A stretch of 64,000 bases of DNA. Source: Magnetococcales bacterium (lineage in GTDB: Bacteria > Pseudomonadota > Magnetococcia > Magnetococcales > Magnetaquicoccaceae). Location: contig JADGAZ010000010.1 in NCBI GenBank assembly GCA_015231755.1, positions 1 to 64,000 on the forward strand. The letters are read 5' to 3'. This document shows positions 44,476-53,502 of the stretch, piece after piece. Positions within the stretch are counted from its first letter, which is position 1. The number at the start of each line of letters is the position of its first letter. The notes under the pieces are model-generated. The model saw nothing but the letters and a program-made list of their open reading frames with translations. It was not told the DNA's origin and made no database searches. The position numbers and the translations under genes were made by a program.

Positions 44476-46788
44476 CTATTTCGAGGCGAGTTCTTGAAGC
44501 CGGCTGGACATTTCCCGATTCTCCCGACCCATTTCATACAGTCGGAAAGCGTCCTTGATCCCCTGGGAAAGGGCGTCATCCTCCCAGGGCTTGGTGAGAA
44601 ATTTGTAAATCGCCCCCCGATTGACCGCGTCGATCACCGAGCTGAGTTCCGTATAACCCGACAACACGATGCGCACGGTATCGGGATGGAGTTCCTTGGT
44701 ACGGCGCAAAAATTCGGTACCCGCCATTTCTTTCATGCGCTGATCGCAAACCACCACCCCCACCGAATGTTGGGAGAGCAGATCGAATCCCTCCCGCACG
44801 CTCGACGTGGCCAGAATGCGATAGCCATCCCGCCGCAGCACCCGTTGAATGGCCTGGAGGATGCACGGTTCGTCGTCCACCACCAGCAACACCCGTTCCG
44901 GTTTGTTGCTGGTGGTGGGAGGGAGTCCGCGCCCTTCCAGCAGCAAGGCCGCGAAGTCCGTGGCCGGCAAAGGACGGCTGAACAAAAATCCCTGAATCTC
45001 CTCGCACCCCTGACGGCGCAAAAAACCCAACTGGCCTTCGTTTTCGATCCCTTCGGCGATCACCTGCAAGCCCAGACTGTGGGCCATGCCGACCATGGCG
45101 CGGGTGATGGCGGCGTCGCCGGGACTGGAGGTCAGGTTGGTGATGAAGGATTTATCAATCTTGATGCGCGCCACCGGCAGGCGTTGCAGATACGAAAGGG
45201 AGGAGTAGCCGGTACCGAAGTCGTCCAGGGCATGGGTGATCCCATCCGAATTGAGCTTGAGCATGGTACGGATCACCGCTTCGGGGTTGCGCAACACGAC
45301 CCCTTCGGTGAGTTCCAGTTCCAGCCATTCGGCGTCGAGTCCCGCCCCATCCAGGGCGCGACGCACCATGGCCTGGATATCGCCGCCGTGAAACTGACGC
45401 GCCGACAGGTTGACCGCCATGCGGATCGGGGTCAATCCCTGTTCCCGCCACTCCCGGCTCCGATGACAGGCTTCGTGCATGACCCACTCCCCCACGGCCC
45501 AGATGAGTCCCGCGTCTTCCAGCAGGGGAATGAAATCCTGGGGCGGAACCAGACCGTGTCCGGGGCGTCGCCAGCGCAGCAGGGCCTCGGCCCCCACCAC
45601 CCGACCGCTGGCCAGCTCCACCTGGGGCTGAAAATGCAGCTCGAACTCATTCCCGTCCAAAGCACGACGCAAGGCGCTGTCCAGGTCGAGACGACGCAGG
45701 GATTCCCGTTCCATTTCGGCCACAAAGAAGCCGTACATCCCACCCCCTTCCTGACTCACCGTGGTGGCGGCCACCAGGGCGTGCTGCAACAGCTCCCGTG
45801 GCGCTCCGTCCTGGGGATGAAACGCCATGCCGACAAACGGATCCAAAAACAGCTCCTGATCTTCCACCAAGATGCCCGCGGACAAGGCGCGACAAACCCG
45901 TCTGGCGGTCTGTTCGACCCTGGAGCGTTCCGGTGGAGCTTCCAGCAACAAGGCGAATTTGGACTCCTTGATCCGGGCCACGAACACCGTGGGCAAAATC
46001 GACTCCAACCGGTCGGCCACCACCCGGGCGATTTCCAGTCCCACATCCTGTCCCAGGGTCTGAAGCACCCCATGGTAGCGCCGCAGATGAATCACCAGCA
46101 CCGCGAGCATCCCACCCGGAGCGACCGTGATCTCTTCCAGACGCCCCTCGAACAATGCCCGACCCGGCAGACCGGTCTGGGCGTCGTAATGGGCCAGGTA
46201 TTGCATTTTCGACTCGGAAGCGGCGCGAATCTCCTCCAGGCGCATCACGTCCAAAGCGAACGAGAGGTCCGCCGCCACTTCCGTGAGCAGTTGAATCTCC
46301 TCGGTTTTAAAAAAATCCACTTCGGTGGCGGCCACGGTCAAGGCGCCGATGACCTCGCCTCCCTGCCGCAAGGGAAAGGCGCTGCACGCCCCGATCCCCC
46401 AGCGTTGCGCCACCTCCCGCCAAGTCACCGTAAGGGGATGGGAAAACACGTCGGCGACGATCACCGGCAAGGCGTCGTGGACCGCCTGACCCGCCGGATC
46501 CCGCCCTGACGCGCCCTCTTCGGAACAAGCCGCGAGGATGGCCAGTTCCGCCGCCGCCACCCCGGAGCTGGCCACCGGCGACAGGCTCCCCCGACCCGGT
46601 TCGATCAAGCCGATCCAGGCCAGATTGAATCCTCCCGCCTCCACGGCGATACGACAAACCGATTCATACAAGCCATCCGGATCGTCGGCCCGCACGATGG
46701 CGCGATTGACTTGGCTCAACATGGCGTAAAGGCGGTTCATCCGCTCCAGTTGATCCCGGGTGAGACCCAGATCCATGGCATCGTTCAT
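44476..46788 (-). CDS. GAF - degenerate GGDEF - EAL - REC protein
   Basis: 770 aa from the ATG that overlaps the previous stop by 4 nt. Order: GAF (about 20-190), a GGDEF-like domain without the GGDEF signature (ARIKESKFALLL at that place), an EAL domain (AEALLRWRRPG, NLSARQF, LDDFGTGYSSLSYL, AEGIENEGQ) and a C-terminal receiver (LLVVDDEPCIL, VVVCDQRM, FLTKPW). EAL metal ligands look complete, so it is probably a c-di-GMP phosphodiesterase whose activity is set by the REC domain and GAF ligand. It is the last gene of the signalling operon. Confidence 0.92.
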   Translation of the reverse strand: MNDAMDLGLTRDQLERMNRLYAMLSQVNRAIVRADDPDGLYESVCRIAVEAGGFNLAWIGLIEPGRGSLSPVASSGVAAAELAILAACSEEGASGRDPAGQAVHDALPVIVADVFSHPLTVTWREVAQRWGIGACSAFPLRQGGEVIGALTVAATEVDFFKTEEIQLLTEVAADLSFALDVMRLEEIRAASESKMQYLAHYDAQTGLPGRALFEGRLEEITVAPGGMLAVLVIHLRRYHGVLQTLGQDVGLEIARVVADRLESILPTVFVARIKESKFALLLEAPPERSRVEQTARRVCRALSAGILVEDQELFLDPFVGMAFHPQDGAPRELLQHALVAATTVSQEGGGMYGFFVAEMERESLRRLDLDSALRRALDGNEFELHFQPQVELASGRVVGAEALLRWRRPGHGLVPPQDFIPLLEDAGLIWAVGEWVMHEACHRSREWREQGLTPIRMAVNLSARQFHGGDIQAMVRRALDGAGLDAEWLELELTEGVVLRNPEAVIRTMLKLNSDGITHALDDFGTGYSSLSYLQRLPVARIKIDKSFITNLTSSPGDAAITRAMVGMAHSLGLQVIAEGIENEGQLGFLRRQGCEEIQGFLFSRPLPATDFAALLLEGRGLPPTTSNKPERVLLVVDDEPCILQAIQRVLRRDGYRILATSSVREGFDLLSQHSVGVVVCDQRMKEMAGTEFLRRTKELHPDTVRIVLSGYTELSSVIDAVNRGAIYKFLTKPWEDDALSQGIKDAFRLYEMGRENREMSSRLQELASK

Positions 46789-47165
46789 GAGGTGGCTCCC
46801 AGCAGACGGTCCAGACACCCTTTCAGTTCCCAGCGGGAGATGGGCTTGATCAGCACCTCGGAAACCCCGGCGGTGGCCAGACGGGCGCGGGAGGCGGCAT
46901 CGTTGAGGGCGGTCACCATGACAATGGGCAGACGACACGCCGCAGGATCGGCTTTCAGGCGTCGCACCACCTCGAAGCCGTCCATGCCCGGCATCATCAG
47001 GTCGAGCACGATCAGATCCGGCAACGCCTGCGCCACCGACTCCAAGGCCTCTACACCCAACGCCACGCTGCGCACCTGATGCCCTTCCGCACGCAACAGG
47101 GTTTCCATCAATTTGCGATTCCGCGCGTCGTCGTCGACAATCAGGATATGGCTGCGTGTGGTCAT
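46785..47165 (-). CDS. Single-domain response regulator
   Basis: 126 aa from MTTRSHILIVDDDARN, the ATG that overlaps the stop of the next upstream gene. The acidic pair (DDD), the phosphorylatable Asp in VLDLMMPGMDG, the Thr in VMVTALND and the Lys in LIKPI are all present, so it should accept phosphate. It has no output domain and probably relays phosphate or acts by protein contact, perhaps on the EAL-REC protein that follows with a 4-nt overlap. Confidence 0.93.
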   Translation of the reverse strand: MTTRSHILIVDDDARNRKLMETLLRAEGHQVRSVALGVEALESVAQALPDLIVLDLMMPGMDGFEVVRRLKADPAACRLPIVMVTALNDAASRARLATAGVSEVLIKPISRWELKGCLDRLLGATS

Positions 47166-47557
47166 GGACGGATTCCTTGGGATGGCGCGGATGGGGTCAG
47201 AATCTGCTTCACTATGGCGAGAAACGACCGGTATTGAATCGGTTTGGCAATGTAGCCGTCGCAACCCGCCGCCATAATCCTCTCCTCGTCACCTTTCAGT
47301 GCCAGGGCGGTCAGGGCCAGGACAGGAATCGGCCTGGTGGTCTCGTCTTGCTTCAGGATCCGGGTCAACTCCATACCATCCATGCCGGGCAACTGGATGT
47401 CCATCAGAATCAGGTCGGGATGACCGGTATGGGCGAGATCGAGAGCCTCCGGGGCGTTGAACGCCTGCAACACCGTCACCTCCAGGGTACCCAGCAACAT
47501 GACCACCAGTTTCATGTTGGCCGGATTGTCCTCCACAACCAAAACGGTCTTGTTCAT
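47162..47557 (-). CDS. Single-domain response regulator (DivK-like)
   Basis: 131 aa, MNKTVLVVEDNPANMKL. The conserved residues are present: acidic pair EDN, Asp in LMDIQLPGMDG, Thr in LALTALAL, and Lys in IAKPI. The sequence style is that of stand-alone DivK-type receivers. It starts inside the last codon of the hybrid kinase gene (4-nt overlap), so kinase and regulator are made in a linked way. Confidence 0.93.
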   Translation of the reverse strand: MNKTVLVVEDNPANMKLVVMLLGTLEVTVLQAFNAPEALDLAHTGHPDLILMDIQLPGMDGMELTRILKQDETTRPIPVLALTALALKGDEERIMAAGCDGYIAKPIQYRSFLAIVKQILTPSAPSQGIRP

Positions 47558-50500
47558 CTCGTCTCCTTTGCCTGAGTCGCCAGGGCACGGCGCACTTCGG
47601 CGACCAGATGACCGGGTTGAAAGTCGGCCTTGGCCATGATCGCCACCGCAGCGCTGTTGAGCCGTTCGTGATCCTCCCGGGTCAGTTGTTTGGCCGTCAC
47701 CACGATGATCGGAATCGCCACGGTGGCCGGATCGGCCCGCAACGCCTCCACCACGTCGAACCCGTTGACTTCGGGCATGATCAGGTCGAGCAGAATCAAA
47801 TCCGGCAAGGCGCTCCTGGCCAGCCCGATCCCCTCGGCCCCTCCGGAAGCCCGCAACACCACTTGGCCCGGAGCCGCCAAATGGGTCGCAAGCAGCTCCA
47901 CGGCCTTGGGATCATCGTCGATGATCAACACCTTGCCTTGCCGCTCCACCTCCGGACCAAACCCCAGACGATGCAGCGCGGTCGCCAGATCATCCCGTCC
48001 CACCGGCTTTTGCAACACCTGGGAGGCCCCAAGGGCAAACCCCTTGCGCGCATCCGCGACAATGGAAACAATCACCACCGGCACATCCACCCATGGAGAG
48101 TCGGGTCGCTTGAGCGCCTCCAGAAAATCCCAGCCATCCATGCCGGGCAGAAAAATATCCAGAATGATCACCGCAGGCTGAAACGATCCCACCAGCGCCA
48201 TGGCCTCCTCGGCGCTCACCACCCGCAGGGCGTGCAGACCCTCGGCTTCGAGTTGCAGCCCCACCAGTTCGGCGGCGGTGTCGTTGTCCTCGATCACCAA
48301 GGCGGTCCATCCTTCCGGCGAGGGAAGCACCGGCAGCACCGCGGACGCCATCCCACCTCCCGCCTCCCGCCACGGCAGCCAGACCGTGAAACAACTCCCC
48401 TGACCCGACTCGCTGGCCACCGCCACCGTACCCCCATGCAGCTCCACCATTTTCATCACCATCGCCAGCCCCAGCCCGGTACCCTCGTAGCGCCGTGACA
48501 AGGAAGAGTCGATCTGACTGAAAGGCTTGAACAAACGCACCGCATCGTCACGCCCGATGCCGATGCCGCTATCCTCCACCGAAATTTCCAGAAAATCGGT
48601 GAAATCGTTGGGGGGCAAAGGCCAGTGCAGGGTGTTGGAGGTGGCAGCGCTCCAGCTCTCCACCGCGGCGCGGCAGACCCGACCGGCCCGCAAGTGAATC
48701 CGCCCGCCGTCCGGGGTGAACTTCACCGCGTTGGAAAGCAGGTTGTAGACGATCTGCCTGGTCTTGCGCACATCGAGGCGCAGGGCATCCAGGTTCTCCT
48801 CCACCTCCCGGGTCAACACCAGCCGATGGGCGGTGGCCTTCTCCTTGACAATGGCCAGACTGTTTTCCAGCAGGGTATTCACAGCGATATCCTCCAGATC
48901 GAGGGTCATCCGCCCGGCCTCGACCTTGGAAAGATCCAGAATGTCGTTGATCAAGGAGAGCAGATGACGACCGCTTTCAAAGATGTCTATCACATACTCC
49001 TGCTGGGGAGGCGTGAGGGGATCCACCAGACCATCCTTCAACACCTCGGAAAACCCGATGATGGCGTTAAGGGGCGTGCGCAACTCGTGGGACATGTTGG
49101 CGAGAAATTCCGACTTGATGCGATTGGCCTGTTCCGCCTCCTTGCGCCGGGTCTGATCCCGCAGCCGGGTGATGCCATAGGCGATGTCCGCCGCCGCCTC
49201 CCCGAGCAGCTCGATTTCCGACCGGTCGAACAGGTCGTTGCGGGAGGCGTAGATGGCCACCACCCCGAAAACTCCCTCTTCGTTGCGCATGGGCAGGGCC
49301 AGAACCGTCATGGGATCCATCGGCGCGCCCGAAGCCAACAACACTCCGGCGCACCCCCTGGCCACCACCGCCTCGCCCCGCTGTACCGCCGCCGTCACCG
49401 CACACTCCCCGGAACCAGACTCCACCCAGGAAATACAAGAAGCATCGACCCCTTTGGCACCGAATCCGAAATGGGCCACGATGTGCAACTGTCTGCTCTC
49501 GTCCGAGCTGGTGAAACCGATCCACACCCGGTTGTAGCCTCCCTTTTCCACCACCAGACGACACATGTCATCGAGCAGGATGGACTCATCCGTGGCACGC
49601 AGCATGGCGCGATTGCCGGCGCTCAACACGGTCAACGCCCGGTCGGCGGCGGCCAGACGCGCCTCCCGTTCCTCCAGGCGCGCCGCCATCTCGTCGAAAC
49701 TCTGGGCCAGTTGTCCCAGCTCCTCGCCACCATGGGGCAATCCGGTGCGGGCGGTCAGATCCCCCAGACCCAAACAGCGGGCCGCCCCGATCAACGCCCG
49801 CACCTGACGCAAAATGAACCAGTCGCTGCCAAACCAGGCCAGGGTGAACATCAACACGCTCACCACCAGCATGGCCCCCAGATTGCGCCACAAGCGCCGC
49901 TCGACCGGACTGTAAAGCTCATCCCGGGGCACACCCACGCTCACATAGACGCATCGGCCCTTGCTCAGGGACAAAGGTTCCACCGCGTTCAGCCGCATCA
50001 CCCCGTCGGAGCCGGAAAACTCGGCAAAGCCTTTGCAATCCGGAGAGAGAATCGATTCCAGAAGCCCTTTTTCCGGCATCGGCTTGCCCATCGATTCCCG
50101 GTGCGGATCCGGATGACGGGCCAACACCGTCCCTTGTCCATCCACCACCACCAGCACCGTATTGGGGGAGACGGGCAGTTTCTCGGCCAGACTCTCGAAC
50201 CACGACAGGGCCAGCGGAGCGTAAACCAACCGGGACAGGCTGCCGTCGTCGTTGTAAAGCGGCAAAGCCACATTCACCACCGGCACCTTGGCCAGCAGCG
50301 CCACCCGGTAATCCCCCACCGCAAAATCCTGAGTGGACACCGCACGACGAAACCACTCCCGATCGGAAAAATTGATCGGCGACTCAAAGGGCAAAGCACT
50401 GCACAACAGATTGCCCTGAGCATCGACCACGCCGATGTTGGCGTAAAGAGGATTTTGCTGACGCAACCGCGCCAGGGTTTCGTGACACAGGGGCAACAGG

Positions 50501-50748
50501 TTGAGATCACGCACAATGGGCAAATGGGACAGAATGGTCAGCATCTGTCTGGCCTCGGCCAGAAGGCGGCCCTGCTCGTCGGCGACGAACGCGGCCAATT
50601 GCCGGGTCTGCCGTTCCGCCTGCGCCCTGGCCCGGTCCCAATCCTCCCAGGCGGAATGGACGATCAGTCCAAAGGCCGGCAGCACCGTCAACAAGACCAG
50701 CAGCAGCAACCGTCCCCGCAAACTGGGACGCAGTTCCGCCCGCCTCAT
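47554..50748 (-). CDS. Hybrid sensor histidine kinase with two receiver domains
   Basis: 1064 aa from MRRAELRPSLRG; a TTG six codons earlier is possible. The first membrane helix (LLLLVLLTVLPAFGLIV) precedes a double-Cache-like periplasmic region of ~260 residues. A second helix (MLVVSVLMFTLAWFGSDWF), HAMP, GAF (about 390-530), HisKA with phospho-accepting His in FLANMSHELRTPLNAI, HATPase (NLLSNAVKF, VEDSGIGIG, YEGTGLGLAMV) and two receivers (IILDIFLPGMDG; LILLDLIMPEVNG) follow. This is the input protein of the operon. The periplasmic ligand is unknown. Confidence 0.95.
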   Translation of the reverse strand: MRRAELRPSLRGRLLLLVLLTVLPAFGLIVHSAWEDWDRARAQAERQTRQLAAFVADEQGRLLAEARQMLTILSHLPIVRDLNLLPLCHETLARLRQQNPLYANIGVVDAQGNLLCSALPFESPINFSDREWFRRAVSTQDFAVGDYRVALLAKVPVVNVALPLYNDDGSLSRLVYAPLALSWFESLAEKLPVSPNTVLVVVDGQGTVLARHPDPHRESMGKPMPEKGLLESILSPDCKGFAEFSGSDGVMRLNAVEPLSLSKGRCVYVSVGVPRDELYSPVERRLWRNLGAMLVVSVLMFTLAWFGSDWFILRQVRALIGAARCLGLGDLTARTGLPHGGEELGQLAQSFDEMAARLEEREARLAAADRALTVLSAGNRAMLRATDESILLDDMCRLVVEKGGYNRVWIGFTSSDESRQLHIVAHFGFGAKGVDASCISWVESGSGECAVTAAVQRGEAVVARGCAGVLLASGAPMDPMTVLALPMRNEEGVFGVVAIYASRNDLFDRSEIELLGEAAADIAYGITRLRDQTRRKEAEQANRIKSEFLANMSHELRTPLNAIIGFSEVLKDGLVDPLTPPQQEYVIDIFESGRHLLSLINDILDLSKVEAGRMTLDLEDIAVNTLLENSLAIVKEKATAHRLVLTREVEENLDALRLDVRKTRQIVYNLLSNAVKFTPDGGRIHLRAGRVCRAAVESWSAATSNTLHWPLPPNDFTDFLEISVEDSGIGIGRDDAVRLFKPFSQIDSSLSRRYEGTGLGLAMVMKMVELHGGTVAVASESGQGSCFTVWLPWREAGGGMASAVLPVLPSPEGWTALVIEDNDTAAELVGLQLEAEGLHALRVVSAEEAMALVGSFQPAVIILDIFLPGMDGWDFLEALKRPDSPWVDVPVVIVSIVADARKGFALGASQVLQKPVGRDDLATALHRLGFGPEVERQGKVLIIDDDPKAVELLATHLAAPGQVVLRASGGAEGIGLARSALPDLILLDLIMPEVNGFDVVEALRADPATVAIPIIVVTAKQLTREDHERLNSAAVAIMAKADFQPGHLVAEVRRALATQAKETR

Positions 50749-51323
50749 GTCGGATCCCGGGGACAACCTTCCGGACCATGATCACCAATCGTGACGATCG
50801 AAGACTTTGATATCATATCTTCCCCCACCAAAGATATTGATGTCATATATGATTAAAATAAAAAATTATATGATATAAAATTGTTATGCACCGTACGGTC
50901 AAATATTTCCCAAAATAATGATGAATCCACATTAATACAATTCATACATTCTTTTCAAAAATCAGTCAAGGTCAAGCAAAAAATAATGATAATCTCAATC
51001 AAAATTTTCTATTTTCATCTTATGCATCAATTCAACACCAAAAAAACATATTAAAATTATTAATAACATCAAATAAAAATCTATTCTCAAAAATATCTGA
51101 TAATTTTAAATTATTTGTTTTTATATGAACAGCACAAACAAACATTTATAAATGTTATGACGAAAAAATAAAAAAAACCTCGCCACCCCACTCATGACAA
51201 GATAAAAAGAAAAAAACAAACGACCAAATCTTGACTTTTTAGTTTTTATATCGAATTGTCTATCATCAAAAGAATGACAGCAGCGAACCCGAACCTTTTC
51301 ACCAACACGCCTGGAGATGGTCG
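50749..51323. other. AT-rich divergent control region (575 bp)
   Basis: This separates the signalling operon from the divergent REC/HD-GYP-like gene. It is far richer in A and T than the rest of the window. The left part holds three related sites (50807-50878). The middle and right parts are long A/T runs with no convincing gene; a 100-codon minus-strand frame at 51121-51423 has no supporting features. Confidence 0.8.
50807..50878. promoter_or_regulatory. Three similar sites spaced about 30 bp apart (candidate operator array)
   Basis: TTGATATCATAT at 50807-50818 and TTGATGTCATAT at 50837-50848 are direct copies with one mismatch, starting 30 bp apart. An inverted copy, TTATATCATAT on the minus strand, occupies 50868-50878. 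Spacing near three helical turns puts them on one DNA face. They lie just upstream of the hybrid kinase gene. Confidence 0.45.
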
Positions 51324-52469
51324 ATGAATCCTGAAACAATGACGGAAAAAAAAGCCAGGATACTTTTTGTGGATGACGACCCGATGGTGCTGTCCAGCAT
51401 GGTTCGACTGCTGCGGCATTCATTCGAGGTGCAGACCGCCAGCGCGGTGGCGGAAGCGGTGATGGTCTTGAGAACCCAGGGACCGTTTGCCGTGGTGGTT
51501 TCCGATCTGGAAATGCCCACCATCGATGGCATTCAATTTCTCAGCCGGTTGCGTCTGGCCTATCCGGATACGGTGCGCATCATGCTGACCGGTCGCGGGG
51601 ATCTGGGGGCGGCGATGCAGGCCATCAACGAAGGACACATCTTCCGTTTTCTCACCAAGCCCTGTCCTCCGGCAGTACTCAAGACGGCCTTGTCGGACGG
51701 GGTCCGTCAATACCAACTGATCACCGCCGAACGGGAGTTGCTGGAAAAAACCGTCACCGAGGCCATCGCCCTGCTCAACGAAATTCTCGGCGTGGCCAAC
51801 TCCGCCGCCTCCGACCACGCCTATCGGGTCCGACGTCTGATGACCGGCATGGCCACCGCGTTGAACGTTCCGGATCCCTGGATCTGGCAGGCGGCAGCCT
51901 CCCTGTCCCAGTTGGGATGCATCGTCTTGGCTCCGGAGATCCTCGACAAGGTGTTTCACCGGGTGCCCCTCACCCAGGAGGAGTCCGCCCTGTACCAAAA
52001 ACATCCCCAGGTGGGGGCCAATCTGATCCGCACCGTCTCCCGTCTGGAAAGGGTGGCGGAGGTGGTCGCCCGACAAAACGAAGAAGCCGAACACTCCGAT
52101 CCCGCCCATCTGGCAGCCCGGGCTCTCAAGGCCGCCTTGGATTTCGACCTGATGCGGCTGCAATTCCGCAACGAAACCCCGGCCCGGCTGTTTGCCAAAA
52201 TGCGGGAACGCACCGGATGTTACGATCCCATCATCCTGGATCTGCTGGAACAGGTCGCCACCGCCCATCTGCAAGGGGCGCTGAAAAGCATCCCCCTGGC
52301 GGAACTGACAACCGACATGGTTTTTTTGCAGGATCTGGTCACCACCACCGGTACCCTGCTGGTACGCGAAGGGGAAGTCGTCACCCGACCCATGATGGAA
52401 CGGCTCGCCCTTTTCCAAGAAACCGTCGGAATCCGGCAACCGTTTCATGTCTTTGTGCCAACCACCTGA
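51324..52469 (+). CDS. Response regulator with degenerate HD-GYP-like output domain
   Basis: 381 aa. GGAG precedes the ATG by about 7 nt. The N-terminal receiver is intact (LFVDDDPMVL, VVSDLEMPTIDG, LTGRGD, LTKPC). The middle resembles HD-GYP: SDHAYRVRRL keeps a His, and LTQEESALYQKHPQVGANLI matches the later HP..G region. However, the place of the HD(I)GK motif reads SLSQLGCIVLAPEIL, so the metal-binding HD and GYP are lost. It is probably a c-di-GMP sensor or protein-interaction module instead of an active phosphodiesterase. It pairs with the kinase gene that follows. Confidence 0.85.
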   Translation: MNPETMTEKKARILFVDDDPMVLSSMVRLLRHSFEVQTASAVAEAVMVLRTQGPFAVVVSDLEMPTIDGIQFLSRLRLAYPDTVRIMLTGRGDLGAAMQAINEGHIFRFLTKPCPPAVLKTALSDGVRQYQLITAERELLEKTVTEAIALLNEILGVANSAASDHAYRVRRLMTGMATALNVPDPWIWQAAASLSQLGCIVLAPEILDKVFHRVPLTQEESALYQKHPQVGANLIRTVSRLERVAEVVARQNEEAEHSDPAHLAARALKAALDFDLMRLQFRNETPARLFAKMRERTGCYDPIILDLLEQVATAHLQGALKSIPLAELTTDMVFLQDLVTTTGTLLVREGEVVTRPMMERLALFQETVGIRQPFHVFVPTT

Positions 52470-52488
52470 AACCATGGGAGCCAAACAT

Positions 52489-53361
52489 ATGACCGATTCC
52501 TCCATGAACCCCCAGGAGCTGGCGCAACAACTGACCGATTGCCGTCGGCAACTGCTCCCGCTGGAAAAAATGGCCATGGTTGGTCAGTTGGCGGCAGGGA
52601 TCGCCCACGAAATCAACAATCCCGTCGGTTACATTCTGTCCAACCTCTCCAGCCTGGAAGGGTATGTGATGGATCTGTTGCGACTGGTGGCGGTTTTCCG
52701 GGAAGCCGAACCCCTCATCCTCCAGGATCCGCAACTGGCCGCCAGAATCCAATCCATGCAACAAGAAATCGAGTTGGATTATCTGATGGCAGACATCCCC
52801 AAACTCCTGGAAGAGACCGGGTACGGTCTGGAACGGGTGCGACAGATCGTCAAGGGGCTTAAAGATTTCGCCCATCAGGGCGAGGAGCAATGGGAAGAGA
52901 CCGATCTTCTGCGCTGTCTGGAAACCACCCTCACCGTGGTCTGGAACGAACTCAAATACAAAGCCGAGGTGATCCGGGAGTTTCAACCCGTACCCCGCAT
53001 TCACGCCATCTCATCCCAGTTGAATCAGGTCTTTTCCAATCTCCTGATCAACGCCGCCCACGCCATCGAGCATTCCGGGACCATCACCGTGCGGACCGGT
53101 CATGATCCCGAAAACGAATCGGTTTGGGTGGAGATCGCCGACAACGGCTCCGGCATCGCTGCGGAAAATCTGGAACGTATTTTCAACCCCTTCTTCACCA
53201 CCAAGCCGTTGGGCAAGGGGACCGGTCTGGGGTTGTCGGTAAGCAAACAGATCATCGACAAACACGGTGGCGTGTTGGAGGTGACCAGCACTCCGGAAGT
53301 CGGAACGACTTTCAGGGTCTCCATTCCACAGGCAAACAGACAAGACGGCTTTGACCATTGA
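52489..53361 (+). CDS. Soluble sensor histidine kinase
   Basis: 290 aa from the ATG with GGGAG about 8 nt upstream; an ATG inside the previous gene is less likely. The His box is in LAAGIAHEINNPVGYILSNL and the ATP-binding domain has NQVFSNLLINAAHAI, IADNGSGI and TTKPLGKGTGLGLSV. There is no membrane helix and only a short N-terminal coiled region, so its input must come from a partner, probably the preceding response regulator or the chemoreceptor/hybrid kinase. The stop TGA lies within the end of a family A repeat. Confidence 0.93.
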   Translation: MTDSSMNPQELAQQLTDCRRQLLPLEKMAMVGQLAAGIAHEINNPVGYILSNLSSLEGYVMDLLRLVAVFREAEPLILQDPQLAARIQSMQQEIELDYLMADIPKLLEETGYGLERVRQIVKGLKDFAHQGEEQWEETDLLRCLETTLTVVWNELKYKAEVIREFQPVPRIHAISSQLNQVFSNLLINAAHAIEHSGTITVRTGHDPENESVWVEIADNGSGIAAENLERIFNPFFTTKPLGKGTGLGLSVSKQIIDKHGGVLEVTSTPEVGTTFRVSIPQANRQDGFDH

Positions 53362-53451
53362 AAAACAAAGAGAGGGTCTGGGAGATTCATCTCCCAGGGT
53401 TTTGACTTTAATCCTTTAAATTTATTATTTTTTTAAAGATTAAAGTCACGG
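53353..53451 (+). repeat. Family A repeat, left arm with an internal AT-rich stem
   Basis: The end CATTGAAAAA contains the stop codon of the kinase gene. GAGAGGGTCTGGGAGATTC and its inverse half follow. GACTTTAATC then pairs with GATTAAAGTC about 25 bp on, closing an AT-rich stem. The expected right arm is absent and is replaced by the hairpin at 53471-53491. Confidence 0.8.
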
Positions 53452-53470
53452 GGCGCTGCCTAAGCCCCCG

Positions 53471-53491
53471 CCAGGGCGGTAACCGCCCTGG
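53471..53491. terminator. Family B hairpin
   Basis: 9-bp stem CCAGGGCGG / CCGCCCTGG with loop TAA, followed by ACCCG. It has the same design as the hairpin at 11177-11199 and sits 12 nt before the stop of the convergent ETF-QO gene. Confidence 0.55.
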
Positions 53492-53502
53492 ACCCGTGAT
53501 GG

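Noticed and set aside
51121-51423. 100-codon minus-strand frame in the AT-rich control region
   Set aside because: No ribosome-binding site, aromatic-rich random composition, and it overlaps the start of a well-supported gene.
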